A DNA stretch of 64,000 nt from Paracraurococcus sp042666655 (GTDB taxonomy: Bacteria > Pseudomonadota > Alphaproteobacteria > Acetobacterales > Acetobacteraceae). The notes under the pieces are model-generated. The model made no database searches and was not told the DNA's origin. It saw nothing but the letters and a program-made list of their open reading frames with translations. The stretch covers positions 62,001-126,000 of the forward strand of contig NZ_JBHTDE010000007.1 in the NCBI RefSeq assembly GCF_042666655.1, in the 5' to 3' direction. How positions within the stretch are numbered: the first letter of the stretch is position 1; every line of letters starts with the position of its first letter. Below, in pieces: positions 41,458 to 49,944 of this stretch. Position numbers and translations under genes: made by a program.

Positions 41458-41607
41458 ATGGCCAAAATCGTGTTTGCCGCCAGCCTGTTCGGCCTGCTGG
41501 CGGGTTGCAGCCCGACCTTCAGCAGCCCCGAGCCGCGCGAAGTGATCGTGGTGCCGCAGGGCAGCACGGTGGTCTGCCCGGGCGGCTACGCGCCACCCTG
41601 CCGCTAG
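41458..41607 (+). CDS. Small lipoprotein, 49 aa
   Basis: An ATG at 41458, with GAGAGAAGGG upstream, opens a 49-codon frame. Residues 4-17 form a signal ending in the lipobox LLAGC, so Cys17 would carry the lipid. The mature peptide SPTFSSPEPREVIVVPQGSTVVCPGGYAPPCR resembles the tail of small alphaproteobacterial lipoproteins with a V-V-C-P-x-G-x-x-P-P-C end. It sits 120 bases after the efflux channel. Its stop codon overlaps the last 4 bases of the convergent DUF2459 gene. The function is unknown. Confidence 0.7.
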   Translation: MAKIVFAASLFGLLAGCSPTFSSPEPREVIVVPQGSTVVCPGGYAPPCR

Positions 41608-42230
41608 GCCGCGCAGCCAAGCGGGCGGAGCTGGGCCAGCAGGGCGCCGGCCAGCACCACCCCGGCGGGGTCGACCGGCAGGCCGGCGCGTTGCAAGCCT
41701 GCCGCCGTCCAGGTGTTGCAGGTGAAGGCCAGCGTATAGTCGCGGCTGGCGGCGAGGAAGAGGCTGCCATGCAGAGCCAATTCCTCCGCCTGCGGCGCGA
41801 TGCTGTCCCGGATGAAGCCTGACAGCGCGACGAGGCCGGCCGTGGTGAGCGGCAGCGCGGCGGCACGGCCCGGCCAGGCCTCGGCCGGCGGGGCGCGCAG
41901 GCCGCGCAGCTGGACCACGCCGGGACCGGGCAGCGGGCCGAGCAGCAATTCGGCGAAGGCGCCCGCCTCCGCCAGGACATAGCTGCGCTTGCCGAAGCCG
42001 AAGACGACCGTCTCGGCCCCGGCGAAGATCGTGCGGAAGCGGGCGAGGGGGCCGGTAAGATCCGCCGCACGCAGCGCGATCTCGGTATGCCAGCCCTGGT
42101 CGACGACCCAGGCGATCGGGCCGACCGGCCGCGCGGCGCAGGGCAGCGGCGGCTGCCTCGCGCAGCCGGCCAGCAGGGCAAGCCCGAGCGTCATGACCTT
42201 GCGACGTCGGGTAACGGCGGCGATAGTCAT
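41604..42230 (-). CDS. DUF2459 domain lipoprotein
   Basis: The 208-aa protein has a basic N-terminus and a short hydrophobic segment ending in the lipobox LLAGC (Cys23 if started at ATG 42230). It then has the DUF2459 pattern PIAWVVDQGWHTEIALRA and FGFGKRSYVLAE. The 42230 start is preferred because the ATG at 42194 would leave only ten residues before the cysteine. The C-terminal TCNTWTAAGLQRAGL segment is also conserved. The family function is unknown; a peptidase-like NlpC/P60 relationship has been suggested for related folds and is not certain. The protein is probably anchored to the outer or inner membrane. Confidence 0.85.
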   Translation of the reverse strand: MTIAAVTRRRKVMTLGLALLAGCARQPPLPCAARPVGPIAWVVDQGWHTEIALRAADLTGPLARFRTIFAGAETVVFGFGKRSYVLAEAGAFAELLLGPLPGPGVVQLRGLRAPPAEAWPGRAAALPLTTAGLVALSGFIRDSIAPQAEELALHGSLFLAASRDYTLAFTCNTWTAAGLQRAGLPVDPAGVVLAGALLAQLRPLGCAA

Positions 42231-42308
42231 GCGGAAGGGACGGGTCCTGCGCGGCGTGCCGAAGCGGTCGCATGTGCCAAGCCCGGCCGCAAGCAGGGGG
42301 CGACGATC

Positions 42309-43082
42309 ATGGACATGGACATCCGCGGCAAGCGCGTGCTGGTCACCGGCGGCTCGAAGGGGATCGGCCTGGCCTGCGCCCAGGCCTTCGCGGCGGAGGG
42401 TTGCGACTTGGTCCTGGCCTCCCGCGACCCGGCGGCGCTGGAGACGGCGGCATCCACGATCCGCGGCCGGCACAACGTGAACGTCGCGGTCTTCGCCGGC
42501 GACCTCGGCGACAGCGCGGCGCGTGTCGCGCTGCATGCGGCGCACCCGGAGATCGACGTGCTGGTGAACAATGCCGGCGCCATCCCGGGCGGCACGGTGC
42601 ACGATATCAGCCTCGACCGTTGGCAGCAGGCCTGGGCGCTGAAGGTCTTCGGCTACATCCACCTGACGCAGCTGTATTTGCCGGGGATGGAGGCGAAGCA
42701 GGACGGCGTCATCGTCAACATCATCGGCATGGCCGGCCGCGGCCCGCGCGCCGACTACATCTGCGGCGCGGCCGGCAATGCCTCCCTCATCGCCTTCACC
42801 GCAGCGCTGGGCGGCAAGGCGCCTGACCACAATGTGCGCGTGGTCGGCATCGCCCCGGGCGCCACCATGACGGACCGGATCATCACCCTGTCGAAGTCGC
42901 GCGCGAAGACCAAGTTCGGCGACGAGAGCCGGTGGGAGGAGATGCTCGCGGGGTTGCCGCTGGGCCGTGCCGGCAAGCCTGAGGAGATCGCCGACCTGGC
43001 GGTGTTCTGCGCCAGCCCGCGCGGCGGCTACCTGTCGGGCGCGACGCTGGACGTCGATGGCGGCGCGCAGTTCAGGGGCTGA
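42309..43082 (+). CDS. Short-chain dehydrogenase/reductase, Lys-less subgroup
   Basis: The 257-aa protein is a classical SDR by its TGGSKGIG cofactor motif (residues 13-20) and NNAGAIPGG. The usual Ser-Tyr-x-x-x-Lys tetrad is altered: the Tyr context reads DYICGAAGNAS (Tyr157, with Ala where Lys is expected) and the Ser position lies in NIIGMAGRGP. A similar Y-x-x-G-x-x-G-N-A pattern is known to me in a subgroup of proteobacterial SDRs. It starts at ATG 42309, with GGGGGCG upstream, and an acyl-CoA dehydrogenase follows four bases after its stop. It is probably an NAD(P)-dependent oxidoreductase of hydroxyacyl or alcohol substrates. Confidence 0.86.
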   Translation: MDMDIRGKRVLVTGGSKGIGLACAQAFAAEGCDLVLASRDPAALETAASTIRGRHNVNVAVFAGDLGDSAARVALHAAHPEIDVLVNNAGAIPGGTVHDISLDRWQQAWALKVFGYIHLTQLYLPGMEAKQDGVIVNIIGMAGRGPRADYICGAAGNASLIAFTAALGGKAPDHNVRVVGIAPGATMTDRIITLSKSRAKTKFGDESRWEEMLAGLPLGRAGKPEEIADLAVFCASPRGGYLSGATLDVDGGAQFRG

Positions 43083-43086
43083 TCCG

Positions 43087-44253
43087 GTGGAATTCCGGCT
43101 GACCGGGGAACAGCGCGCGCTGATCGCGCCGGTGCGGGAGATGTCGCAGACCGTCTTCCGGCAACGGGCGCTGCGCTGGATGGACGGCACCTTCCCCTGG
43201 GACAACATCCGCGACCTGGCGGGTCTCGGCGTGCTGGGGATGACGGTGCCGGAGGAATACGGCGGCCTGGGATTGCCGGTCTTCGAGACCGCGCTCGTGC
43301 TCGAGGAGATCGCCAAGGTCTGCTACCCGACGGCGATGGCGGTGCTGGGCGAGGCAGGCGTGCAGACCCGCGTCATCGCCCGCTATGCGCCGGAGTCGAT
43401 CCGCGCCCGCATCCTGCCGCAGGTGGTCAGCGGCGACTGCATCCTGTCGATCTGCATGACCGAACCCCACGCCGGCACCGACGTCGCCAACTACCGCACC
43501 AATGCGGTGGTGCGGGGCGACCGGGTCATCGTCAACGGCACCAAGACGCTGATCAGCCGGGCGGAGGAGGCGGGCATGTTCGTCGTCTTCACCCGCATCG
43601 ACGGACGGCCGGGGCGCGAGGGCATCGGCTGCGTGCTGGTCGAGCGCGGCACGCCGGGCCTGGCCGTCACCGGCACCTACCACACCATGGGCGGCGAGAA
43701 CCTGCACGAGGTGCAGTTCAACGACATGGAGGTGCCGCTGGAGAACCTCGTCCTGCGCGAGGATGGCTTCAAGCGGCTGCTGTCGGCCTTCAACACCCAG
43801 CGCTGCCTGAACCCCTCGATCAGCCTCGGCCTGGCCGAGGGCGCCTTCGACGAGACCACGCGCTACGTGCGGGACCGGCCGGTCTTCGGCAAGCCGATCG
43901 CCGACTTCCAGGGCGTGCGCTGGAAGCTGGCCGACATGTACAAGGATATCGAGGCGGCGCGCGGCCTGCTCTACCGCGCCTGCTGGACCGCCGACCCCTT
44001 CCCCGACCCCTTCCTGGCCGCGACCGCCAAGGTCTTCTGCAACGAGATGGCGATCCGGGTGACCAACGAGGCGGTGCAGCTGCATGGCGGCTTCGGCTTC
44101 ACCGACGAATATCCGGTCTCGCGGCTGTACCGCGGGGCGCGCTACGGCTCGCTCGGCGGCGGCGCCTCGGAGACGCTGCGCGACCTGATCGGACGGAAGC
44201 TGGCCGGTGAGGATTTGGGGCCGGACGGCATCATGGGGTTGGGCTACTTCTGA
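43087..44253 (+). CDS. Acyl-CoA dehydrogenase family protein
   Basis: The 388-aa flavoprotein has the ACAD blocks: CMTEPHAGTDVANYRTNAVVRGD (FAD-binding, about residues 119-141), VFGKPIADFQGVRWKLADM and VQLHGGFGFTDEYPVSRLYRGARY near the C-terminus. The catalytic Glu of medium-chain enzymes (YEGT) is not kept here; the corresponding segment is LGGGASETL. The substrate is therefore unknown, possibly a branched or aromatic CoA ester. The start is GTG 43087, four bases after the SDR stop. The 3' end overlaps the convergent CinA gene by 10 bases. Together with the SDR it suggests a short catabolic unit. Confidence 0.9.
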   Translation: MEFRLTGEQRALIAPVREMSQTVFRQRALRWMDGTFPWDNIRDLAGLGVLGMTVPEEYGGLGLPVFETALVLEEIAKVCYPTAMAVLGEAGVQTRVIARYAPESIRARILPQVVSGDCILSICMTEPHAGTDVANYRTNAVVRGDRVIVNGTKTLISRAEEAGMFVVFTRIDGRPGREGIGCVLVERGTPGLAVTGTYHTMGGENLHEVQFNDMEVPLENLVLREDGFKRLLSAFNTQRCLNPSISLGLAEGAFDETTRYVRDRPVFGKPIADFQGVRWKLADMYKDIEAARGLLYRACWTADPFPDPFLAATAKVFCNEMAIRVTNEAVQLHGGFGFTDEYPVSRLYRGARYGSLGGGASETLRDLIGRKLAGEDLGPDGIMGLGYF

Positions 44254-44738
44254 GGCGCCGCTTCCAGGCATTCCACCAGCAGGGCCAGCAGCCGCGCGCT
44301 GAATACGCGCATGTTGGCCATCCGGTCGCCGTCGCCGGTCTCGATGGTGAGCGAGCGGCCGACCGGCCCGGCGACCGCGAAGACGCCGTGCCCCGCGGCA
44401 TGGCCGTAGCTGTTGCCGGTCGGCCCCGCCGCCCCGGCCTCGCCCAGTCCCCAGACCGCGCCGAGGCGTTCGCGCGCGGCCTCGGCGAGCAGCGCGGCCA
44501 TGGCTTCGGAGGCGGGTGCGGCGGCCTTCACTGCCGCGATGGGCACGCCGAGCAGCGTGGTGCGGGCCGCCCGCGTATAGACCACGCCGCCGCCGAGGAA
44601 ATAGGCGCTGGCGCCCGGCACCGCGAGCAGCGCCGCCGAGACCAGCCCGCCGGTCGCGCTTTCCGCCACCGCGACGGTCTCGCCACGCGCCTTCAACAGC
44701 GCGCCGGCGCGGGCGCCGAGGGGAAGCAGCGTGTCCAT
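44244..44738 (-). CDS. CinA C-terminal-type amidase (NMN deamidase family)
   Basis: The 164-aa protein corresponds to the C-terminal domain of CinA, i.e. a PncC-like nicotinamide-nucleotide amidase. It shows ETVAVAESATGGLVSAAL (about residues 19-36), YFLGGGVVYTRAARTTLLGV and AGAAGPTGNSYGHAAGHGVFAVAG. These proteins deamidate NMN to nicotinate mononucleotide in NAD recycling. Some are annotated as competence/damage-inducible. GGAGGATC precedes the ATG at 44738. It is convergent with the ACAD gene and divergent from the PhyH-type gene at 44841. Confidence 0.88.
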   Translation of the reverse strand: MDTLLPLGARAGALLKARGETVAVAESATGGLVSAALLAVPGASAYFLGGGVVYTRAARTTLLGVPIAAVKAAAPASEAMAALLAEAARERLGAVWGLGEAGAAGPTGNSYGHAAGHGVFAVAGPVGRSLTIETGDGDRMANMRVFSARLLALLVECLEAAPQK

Positions 44739-44840
44739 GGATGATCCTCCGGTGGCGCGGCGGGCCGCGTGATTGACAGCCATATCACCGCCATGCTCGG
44801 CTTCCCCGCAAGCCCTGGAACGGGGCGCGGAGGAAATCGC

Positions 44841-45692
44841 ATGCCCGCCTCCCTCTCCGAGGCCGCGGTGGCCGACTACAACCGCCTCGGCTACCACTTC
44901 CCCATCCGCGCCTTCACGCCGGACGAAGCCGCCGGTTTGCTGGCGAAGCTGCAGGGCACGGAAGCCAAGCTCGGCGGCAGGCTGGCCGGGCGGATGAACC
45001 AGAAGCCGCATCTGCTGTTTCCCTGGATCTGCGACGTGGTGCAGCACCCGGCGGTGCTGGACGCGGTGGAAAGCGTCCTGGGACCGAACCTGCTCTGCTG
45101 GAGCAGCCAGTTCTTCATGAAGGGGGCGCACGACCCGGCCTATGTCTCCTGGCACCAGGACGGCACCTATTGGGGGCTGTCGAGCCCGGATGTCGTGACC
45201 GCCTGGATCGCCTTCACCCCGAGCATCCCTGCCAGCGGCAACATGCGGGTGGTGCCGGGCACGCACCGGGGCAAGGTCCCGCACACCGACACCTTCGCCA
45301 AGGACAACCTGCTGTCGCGCGGGCAGGAGGTGGCGGTGCAGGTCGATGAGAAGGACGCCGTCGACATCACCCTGCAGCCCGGCGAGATGAGCCTGCACCA
45401 TGTCCTGATCGTGCACGGGTCGGAGCCGAACAACGCGGATTGGCCGCGGATCGGACTCGCGGTGCGCTACGTCCCGACCCATGTCCGCCAGGCAGGCGGC
45501 CCGCAGGACAGCGCATTGCTGGTGCGTGGCCATGACGGCTTCGGCCATTTCGAGCACGAGACCGCGCCGGAGGAGGACCTGCACCCGCATGCCCTGGCGC
45601 GGCACAAGGCGATCATGGATCGACAATTGTCCATTCTCTATGCCGGCGCCGCGAAGGAAGGCCAACTCGGGGCGACGATCAAGCCGATGTAG
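44841..45692 (+). CDS. Phytanoyl-CoA dioxygenase family Fe(II)/2-oxoglutarate oxygenase
   Basis: The 283-aa protein has a PhyH/EctD-type jelly roll with a facial triad: His105-x-Asp107 in SWHQDGTYWG and a distal histidine (His192) in LIVHGSEPNN. An Arg (Arg203) binds 2-oxoglutarate. The central PGTHRGKVPHTDT block is typical of the family. It needs Fe(II), O2 and 2-oxoglutarate and hydroxylates an unknown substrate. AGGAGGAAATCGC-type purines (GGAGGAA) sit right before ATG 44841. The next oxygenase gene starts 115 bases downstream, so the two may be one unit and act in series. Confidence 0.9.
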   Translation: MPASLSEAAVADYNRLGYHFPIRAFTPDEAAGLLAKLQGTEAKLGGRLAGRMNQKPHLLFPWICDVVQHPAVLDAVESVLGPNLLCWSSQFFMKGAHDPAYVSWHQDGTYWGLSSPDVVTAWIAFTPSIPASGNMRVVPGTHRGKVPHTDTFAKDNLLSRGQEVAVQVDEKDAVDITLQPGEMSLHHVLIVHGSEPNNADWPRIGLAVRYVPTHVRQAGGPQDSALLVRGHDGFGHFEHETAPEEDLHPHALARHKAIMDRQLSILYAGAAKEGQLGATIKPM

Positions 45693-45807
45693 CGCGCCTG
45701 GCCAGGAGATCCGCCGCGTCGGCCAGCGTTCCATATCCTGCGCCGCCGAACGCGACTGTTGACGGCCGTGGCGGGGCTGCGAGAATCCGGGCAAGGGGGA
45801 AGTATCC

Positions 45808-46710
45808 ATGCTCTCGATCGAACCGACCGGCGCGGTGTTGGGCGCCACCGTGCACGGGCTGGACCTGGCCCAGCCGCTGGCGGATGCCGATTTCGCCACC
45901 ATGCTGCGGGCGCTCGGCGAGCATGGCGTGCTGCGCATCCCCGGCCAGCGCATCGAGGCGCGCGACCTGCGCGACTTCTCGCGCCGCTTCGGCAGCATCC
46001 AGGGCTCGGTGACGGGTAAGTTCCACCATCGGGAGGTGCCCGAGGTCGGCATCCTCTCCAATATCGTCGAGAATGGTGCGCCGATCGGCATCGCCGATGC
46101 CGGGCAGGACTGGCACACCGACATGTCCTACACGGCGACCAAGGGCTTCGTGAATGTCCTCTATGCGGTCAAGGTGCCGATGCGGGACGGCAGGGCGCTG
46201 GGCGACACGCTGTTTGCCGACATGCATGCAGCCTACGAGGACCTGCCGGCCGAAGTGAAGCGGCGCCTCGCCGGGATGACCGCGCGGCACGACTTCAACG
46301 TCTTCTGGGAAACCATGCGCACCCGCCCCGGCAGCGCCCGCGCGCCGCTGACGCCCGACCAGCGCGCCAAGCGGCCGCCCGCGGTGCATCCCGTCTGCAT
46401 GACCCATCCGATCAGCGGCCGCACGGTGCTCTATTGCAACCCCGGCTATGCCGAGCGAATCCTGGAACTGGGGGAGGCGGAGAGCCGGGAGATGCTCGAT
46501 TTCCTCTTCGCGCACCAGCTTCAGGCCAAGTACCAGTACGCCCATCGCTGGACGGTGGGCGACGTGCTGATCTGGGACCATCTCGGGACCCTGCACAACG
46601 CCATCCCGGATTACGGCCCGGACGAGGAGCGGCTGATGCTGCGCTGCCAGGTCATGGCGGAGACGGTCTTCGACCCGGGCTTCCAACACCGATGGCTCGG
46701 GGCGGCCTGA
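45808..46710 (+). CDS. TauD/TfdA family Fe(II)/2-oxoglutarate dioxygenase
   Basis: The 300-aa protein is a TauD-like oxygenase. The HxD motif is His103 and Asp105 in DWHTDMSY. The distal His is His263 in LHNAIPDY, and the 2OG-binding Arg is probably Arg275 or Arg279. The N-terminus LSIEPTGAVLGATVHGLDLAQPL is the family start. Family members hydroxylate sulfonates, phenoxyacetates, carnitine precursors or other carboxylates next to a leaving group. The FAH-family gene starts 3 bases after its stop. The combination suggests breakdown of a chiral or ether-containing acid. Confidence 0.92.
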   Translation: MLSIEPTGAVLGATVHGLDLAQPLADADFATMLRALGEHGVLRIPGQRIEARDLRDFSRRFGSIQGSVTGKFHHREVPEVGILSNIVENGAPIGIADAGQDWHTDMSYTATKGFVNVLYAVKVPMRDGRALGDTLFADMHAAYEDLPAEVKRRLAGMTARHDFNVFWETMRTRPGSARAPLTPDQRAKRPPAVHPVCMTHPISGRTVLYCNPGYAERILELGEAESREMLDFLFAHQLQAKYQYAHRWTVGDVLIWDHLGTLHNAIPDYGPDEERLMLRCQVMAETVFDPGFQHRWLGAA

Positions 46711-46713
46711 GCC

Positions 46714-47559
46714 ATGCGGATCGCCAGCTACGCCACCGCCCAGGGTGCGTCCTTCGGTATCGTCACCGCGGACGGCATCGTCGATCTCGGCCGCCGCACG
46801 CCTTTCGCGGATGTCTCCGCCGTGCTGGCGGCCGGCGCGCTGCCGGAACTCGCCCGCCATGCCGCGGCCGCGCCCGACTTCGCGCTGGCAGAGGTGACGC
46901 TGCTGCCCGCGGTACCCTCCCCACTCCGCAAGGTGCTCTGCGTCGGGCTGAACTACCAGGCGCACGTGGCCGAGTCCGCAGGGCGGGAGGTGCCGGAGCA
47001 CCCGCGCATCTTCGCCCGCCTGGCCGATACCATCATCGCCCATGGCGCGCCGCTCTGGCGTCCGGTCAACTCCACGCATTTCGACTATGAGGGCGAGCTG
47101 GCCGTCGTCATCGGCAAGCCCGGCCGCCGCATCCCGGCGGCGCGCGCGCTGGACCATGTCGCCGCCTACACCATCTTCAACGACGGCAGCCTGCGCGATT
47201 ACCAGAAGCACTCGGTCACCGCGGGAAAGAATTTCCCCCATACCGGCCCGCTCGGCCCCTGGCTGGTGACGGCGGACGCAATCCCCGACCCGGCGGCGCT
47301 GACGCTGGAAACCCGGGTGAACGGCGAAGGCCGCCAGCACACCAGCACCGCCGACATGATCCTGTCGGTGCCGCAGCTGATCGAATATGTCTCCGCCTTC
47401 ACGCCGCTCGCGCCCGGCGACGTCATCGCCACCGGCACGCCGGACGGCGTGGCGCATGCCCGCAAGCCGCCGCCCTGGCTGGTGCCCGGCGACGTGGTGG
47501 AGATCGAGATCAGCGGCATCGGCATCCTGCGCAACCCGGTGGTGGCAGAGCCGGCATGA
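46714..47559 (+). CDS. Fumarylacetoacetate hydrolase family protein
   Basis: The 281-aa protein belongs to the FAH superfamily. KVLCVGLNYQAHVAES (about residues 70-85), the metal-ligand segment HFDYEGELAVVIGKPGRRI (about 122-140; Glu and Glu) and the NDGSLRDYQKHS stretch match the family's Mg/Mn site. Members hydrolyse C-C bonds of beta-diketones or act as decarboxylases/hydratases on 2-oxo acids. The gene follows the TauD-like gene by three bases, so the pair is one operon. It is followed by a Bug receptor 115 bases later. The exact substrate is not known. Confidence 0.9.
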   Translation: MRIASYATAQGASFGIVTADGIVDLGRRTPFADVSAVLAAGALPELARHAAAAPDFALAEVTLLPAVPSPLRKVLCVGLNYQAHVAESAGREVPEHPRIFARLADTIIAHGAPLWRPVNSTHFDYEGELAVVIGKPGRRIPAARALDHVAAYTIFNDGSLRDYQKHSVTAGKNFPHTGPLGPWLVTADAIPDPAALTLETRVNGEGRQHTSTADMILSVPQLIEYVSAFTPLAPGDVIATGTPDGVAHARKPPPWLVPGDVVEIEISGIGILRNPVVAEPA

Positions 47560-47674
47560 GCCTCGGCCGCAGCGCCGATCCTCGCCATGGCGGCCGACCC
47601 GACCGCCCCGCGGTTCCGCGGCGTTGGGCCATGCGCCAAGCCGGAGACCCCGGCCGACCGGACAGGAATCTCCC

Positions 47675-48637
47675 ATGATCGCACGCCGCCTGCTGCTCGG
47701 CGCCACCCTCTCCGCACCTGCCGTCGCCCGCGCCCAAGGGATTTGGCCCACCCGCCCGGTGCGCGTCGTGGTGCCCTTCCCGCCGGGCGGGTCGAACGAC
47801 GTCATGGCCCGGCCGCTGGCCGAACGCCTGCAGGCCCGCTTCGGCCAGCCCTTCGTGGTCGAGAACCGCGGCGGCGCCAGCGGGTCCATCGGCGCGACGG
47901 CGGTGGCCCAGGCGCCGGCGGATGGCCATACGCTGATGGTCACCTCCTCCTCCTTCGCCACCTCGGCGGTGCTGCAGAAGACAACCTGGGATGCGGAGCG
48001 CAGCTTCGACGCCATCGGCATCCTGGCCCGCGCGCCCTACTACCTGCTGACCAACCCCGACTTCCCGCCGCGCGACGTCGAGTCGCTGGTCGCCTGGGCC
48101 AGGGCGCGGCCGGGCGCGGTGGATTACGGCTCCTCCGGCACCGGCGGGCTGAACCATGTGGTCAGCGAGTATTTCTGCCAGGCCGCCGGCATCCGCATGA
48201 CCCATGTGCCCTACAAGGGCACCGCGCAGGCGGTGACCGACCTGATGGCCGGCACCATCCAGCTGGTCATCACCACCGTCGCCAGCGCCAATTCGCCGAT
48301 CCGCGAGGGCCGCGTGCGGATCATCGCCGCCGCAGCCCCGGGCGGCACCCTGCCGCCCGGCGTGCCCGCGCCGCGCACCGTGCGCGAGCAGGGCGTGGAC
48401 TACGAGGCGGATATCTGGTGGGGGCTGCTGGCGCCGAAGAACCTGCCAGCCCCGGTGCGCCGCGCCATCCACGCCGCGGTCACCGAGGCGCTGGCCGACC
48501 CGGCGCTGCGGCGCATCTACGAGGCCGAGGGGGCGGTGCCGTCCCCCGGACCCTACGACGAATTCGCCGCGGTGCTGCGCGCCGACATGGACCGCTGGCG
48601 CAAGGTGGCAGAGGCGGCGAATATCCGGATCGAATGA
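47675..48637 (+). CDS. Bug/TctC-family solute receptor
   Basis: The 320-aa periplasmic protein starts with a signal peptide (IARRLLLGATLSAPAVARAQ). It shows the family's PVRVVVPFPPGGSNDVMARPLA (about residues 28-48), VVENRGGASGSIGA and VPYKGTAQAVTDLMAGTIQ blocks. Such receptors feed tripartite tricarboxylate transporters or function alone with an unknown permease. It precedes a family III CoA transferase with a 4-base overlap (ATGA). Co-expression with a CoA transferase suggests that it imports an organic acid that is then activated as a CoA thioester. The TctA and TctB partners are absent. Confidence 0.93.
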   Translation: MIARRLLLGATLSAPAVARAQGIWPTRPVRVVVPFPPGGSNDVMARPLAERLQARFGQPFVVENRGGASGSIGATAVAQAPADGHTLMVTSSSFATSAVLQKTTWDAERSFDAIGILARAPYYLLTNPDFPPRDVESLVAWARARPGAVDYGSSGTGGLNHVVSEYFCQAAGIRMTHVPYKGTAQAVTDLMAGTIQLVITTVASANSPIREGRVRIIAAAAPGGTLPPGVPAPRTVREQGVDYEADIWWGLLAPKNLPAPVRRAIHAAVTEALADPALRRIYEAEGAVPSPGPYDEFAAVLRADMDRWRKVAEAANIRIE

Positions 48638-49869
48638 ACGGGACCACCATGCCGCACCGCCGCCAATTCGACCCCGCCGCTACCGGCGCCCTGCAGGGCG
48701 TCCGCGTCGTCGACCTCTCCCGCCTGGTCGCGGGCAACCTGCTGACCAAGGTGCTGGCGGATCACGGCGCCGAGGTGGTGAAGGTGGAGCCGCCGGAGGG
48801 CGACACCCTGCGCGCCTGGCGCATCCAGGGCATCTCCACCACCTGGAAGACGCTCAGCCGCAACAAGCTCTCGGTCTGCCTGGAATTGCGCAACCCCGAG
48901 GCGATCGCGGTCGTGAAGCGGCTGGTCGCCGGTGCGGCGATGTTCGTCGAGAGCTTCCGCCCCGGCATCCTCGAGGTCATGGGCCTGTCGCCCGAGGCGC
49001 TGCTGGCGATCAACCCGGCGCTGGTCATCGTCCGCGTCAGCGGCTGGGGCCAGGACGGGCCGTTCAGCCACAAGCCCGGCTTCGGCACGCTGGTCGAGGG
49101 CTATTCCGGCTTCGCCGCGGTGAACGGCTTCGCCGACCGCGAGCCGGTGCTGCCGCCGATGTACATGGCCGATGGTTATGCCGGCCTCTATGGCGCCACG
49201 ACCGCGATGATCGCGCTGCGCCACGCCGAAGCCACGGGGCAGGGGCAGGTGATCGACCTGACGCTCTTCGACCCGATCCACGTGATGATGGAGCCGCAGC
49301 ACGCCAATTGGCGGCTCAACCGCCAGCTCAAGCCGCGCACCGGCAGCCGCAGCACCAATGCCGTGCCGCGCAATGCCTACCGCACCAGCGACGGCGGCTG
49401 GGTCTGCCTCTCGGCCAGCACGCAGGGCATGACGGAGAAGCTGCTGCGCTCCATCGGGCGGGAGGAGCTGATCACCGACCCGCGCTTCCGCACCAATGCC
49501 GACCGCGTCCGCCACGGCGAGGAATTGGACGCCATCATCGCAGCCTACATCGCCGCGCTGACCCTCGAAGAGACCCTGGCGCATTTCGACCGGGCGGGGG
49601 TGACCATCGGCCCGATCATGGATGCCGGGATGCTGGAGAACGACCGCTATGTCGCGGAGCGCGAAGCGGTGATCGAGGTGCCGGACGAGGAGATGCCGGG
49701 CGGCTGGCTGCCGATGCACGGCATGGTGCCGCGGCTGTCGGCCACCCCCGGCATCCTGGCCCGGCCCGCGCCGAAGATCGGCGAGCACAACGCCGAGATC
49801 CTGGCGCCGGCATTGGGCGAGGCCGAGCTGGCCCGGCTGCGCGCGGCCGGCGTGGTGCGGGACCCCTAA
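48634..49869 (+). CDS. Family III CoA transferase (CaiB/BaiF type)
   Basis: The 411-aa protein carries the family III hallmarks: LSRLVAGNLLTKVLADHGAEVVKVEPPEGD near residues 28-57 and the catalytic Asp180 in MYMADGYAGLYGA, which forms the acyl-enzyme intermediate. It moves CoA from one carboxylate to another, for instance succinyl-CoA to an imported acid. It is coupled to the Bug receptor (ATGA). The unit receptor-CoA transferase is common in acid catabolism of Rhodospirillales. A hairpin-free AT-poor gap of 75 bases separates it from the YpfJ gene. Confidence 0.93.
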   Translation: MNGTTMPHRRQFDPAATGALQGVRVVDLSRLVAGNLLTKVLADHGAEVVKVEPPEGDTLRAWRIQGISTTWKTLSRNKLSVCLELRNPEAIAVVKRLVAGAAMFVESFRPGILEVMGLSPEALLAINPALVIVRVSGWGQDGPFSHKPGFGTLVEGYSGFAAVNGFADREPVLPPMYMADGYAGLYGATTAMIALRHAEATGQGQVIDLTLFDPIHVMMEPQHANWRLNRQLKPRTGSRSTNAVPRNAYRTSDGGWVCLSASTQGMTEKLLRSIGREELITDPRFRTNADRVRHGEELDAIIAAYIAALTLEETLAHFDRAGVTIGPIMDAGMLENDRYVAEREAVIEVPDEEMPGGWLPMHGMVPRLSATPGILARPAPKIGEHNAEILAPALGEAELARLRAAGVVRDP

Positions 49870-49944
49870 ACACCCGCCTGCGGAACCAAATTCCACGTCC
49901 CGGGTTGTCGTCGCGGGCGCCTTCGCGCCGGAAGGAGACCTGTC

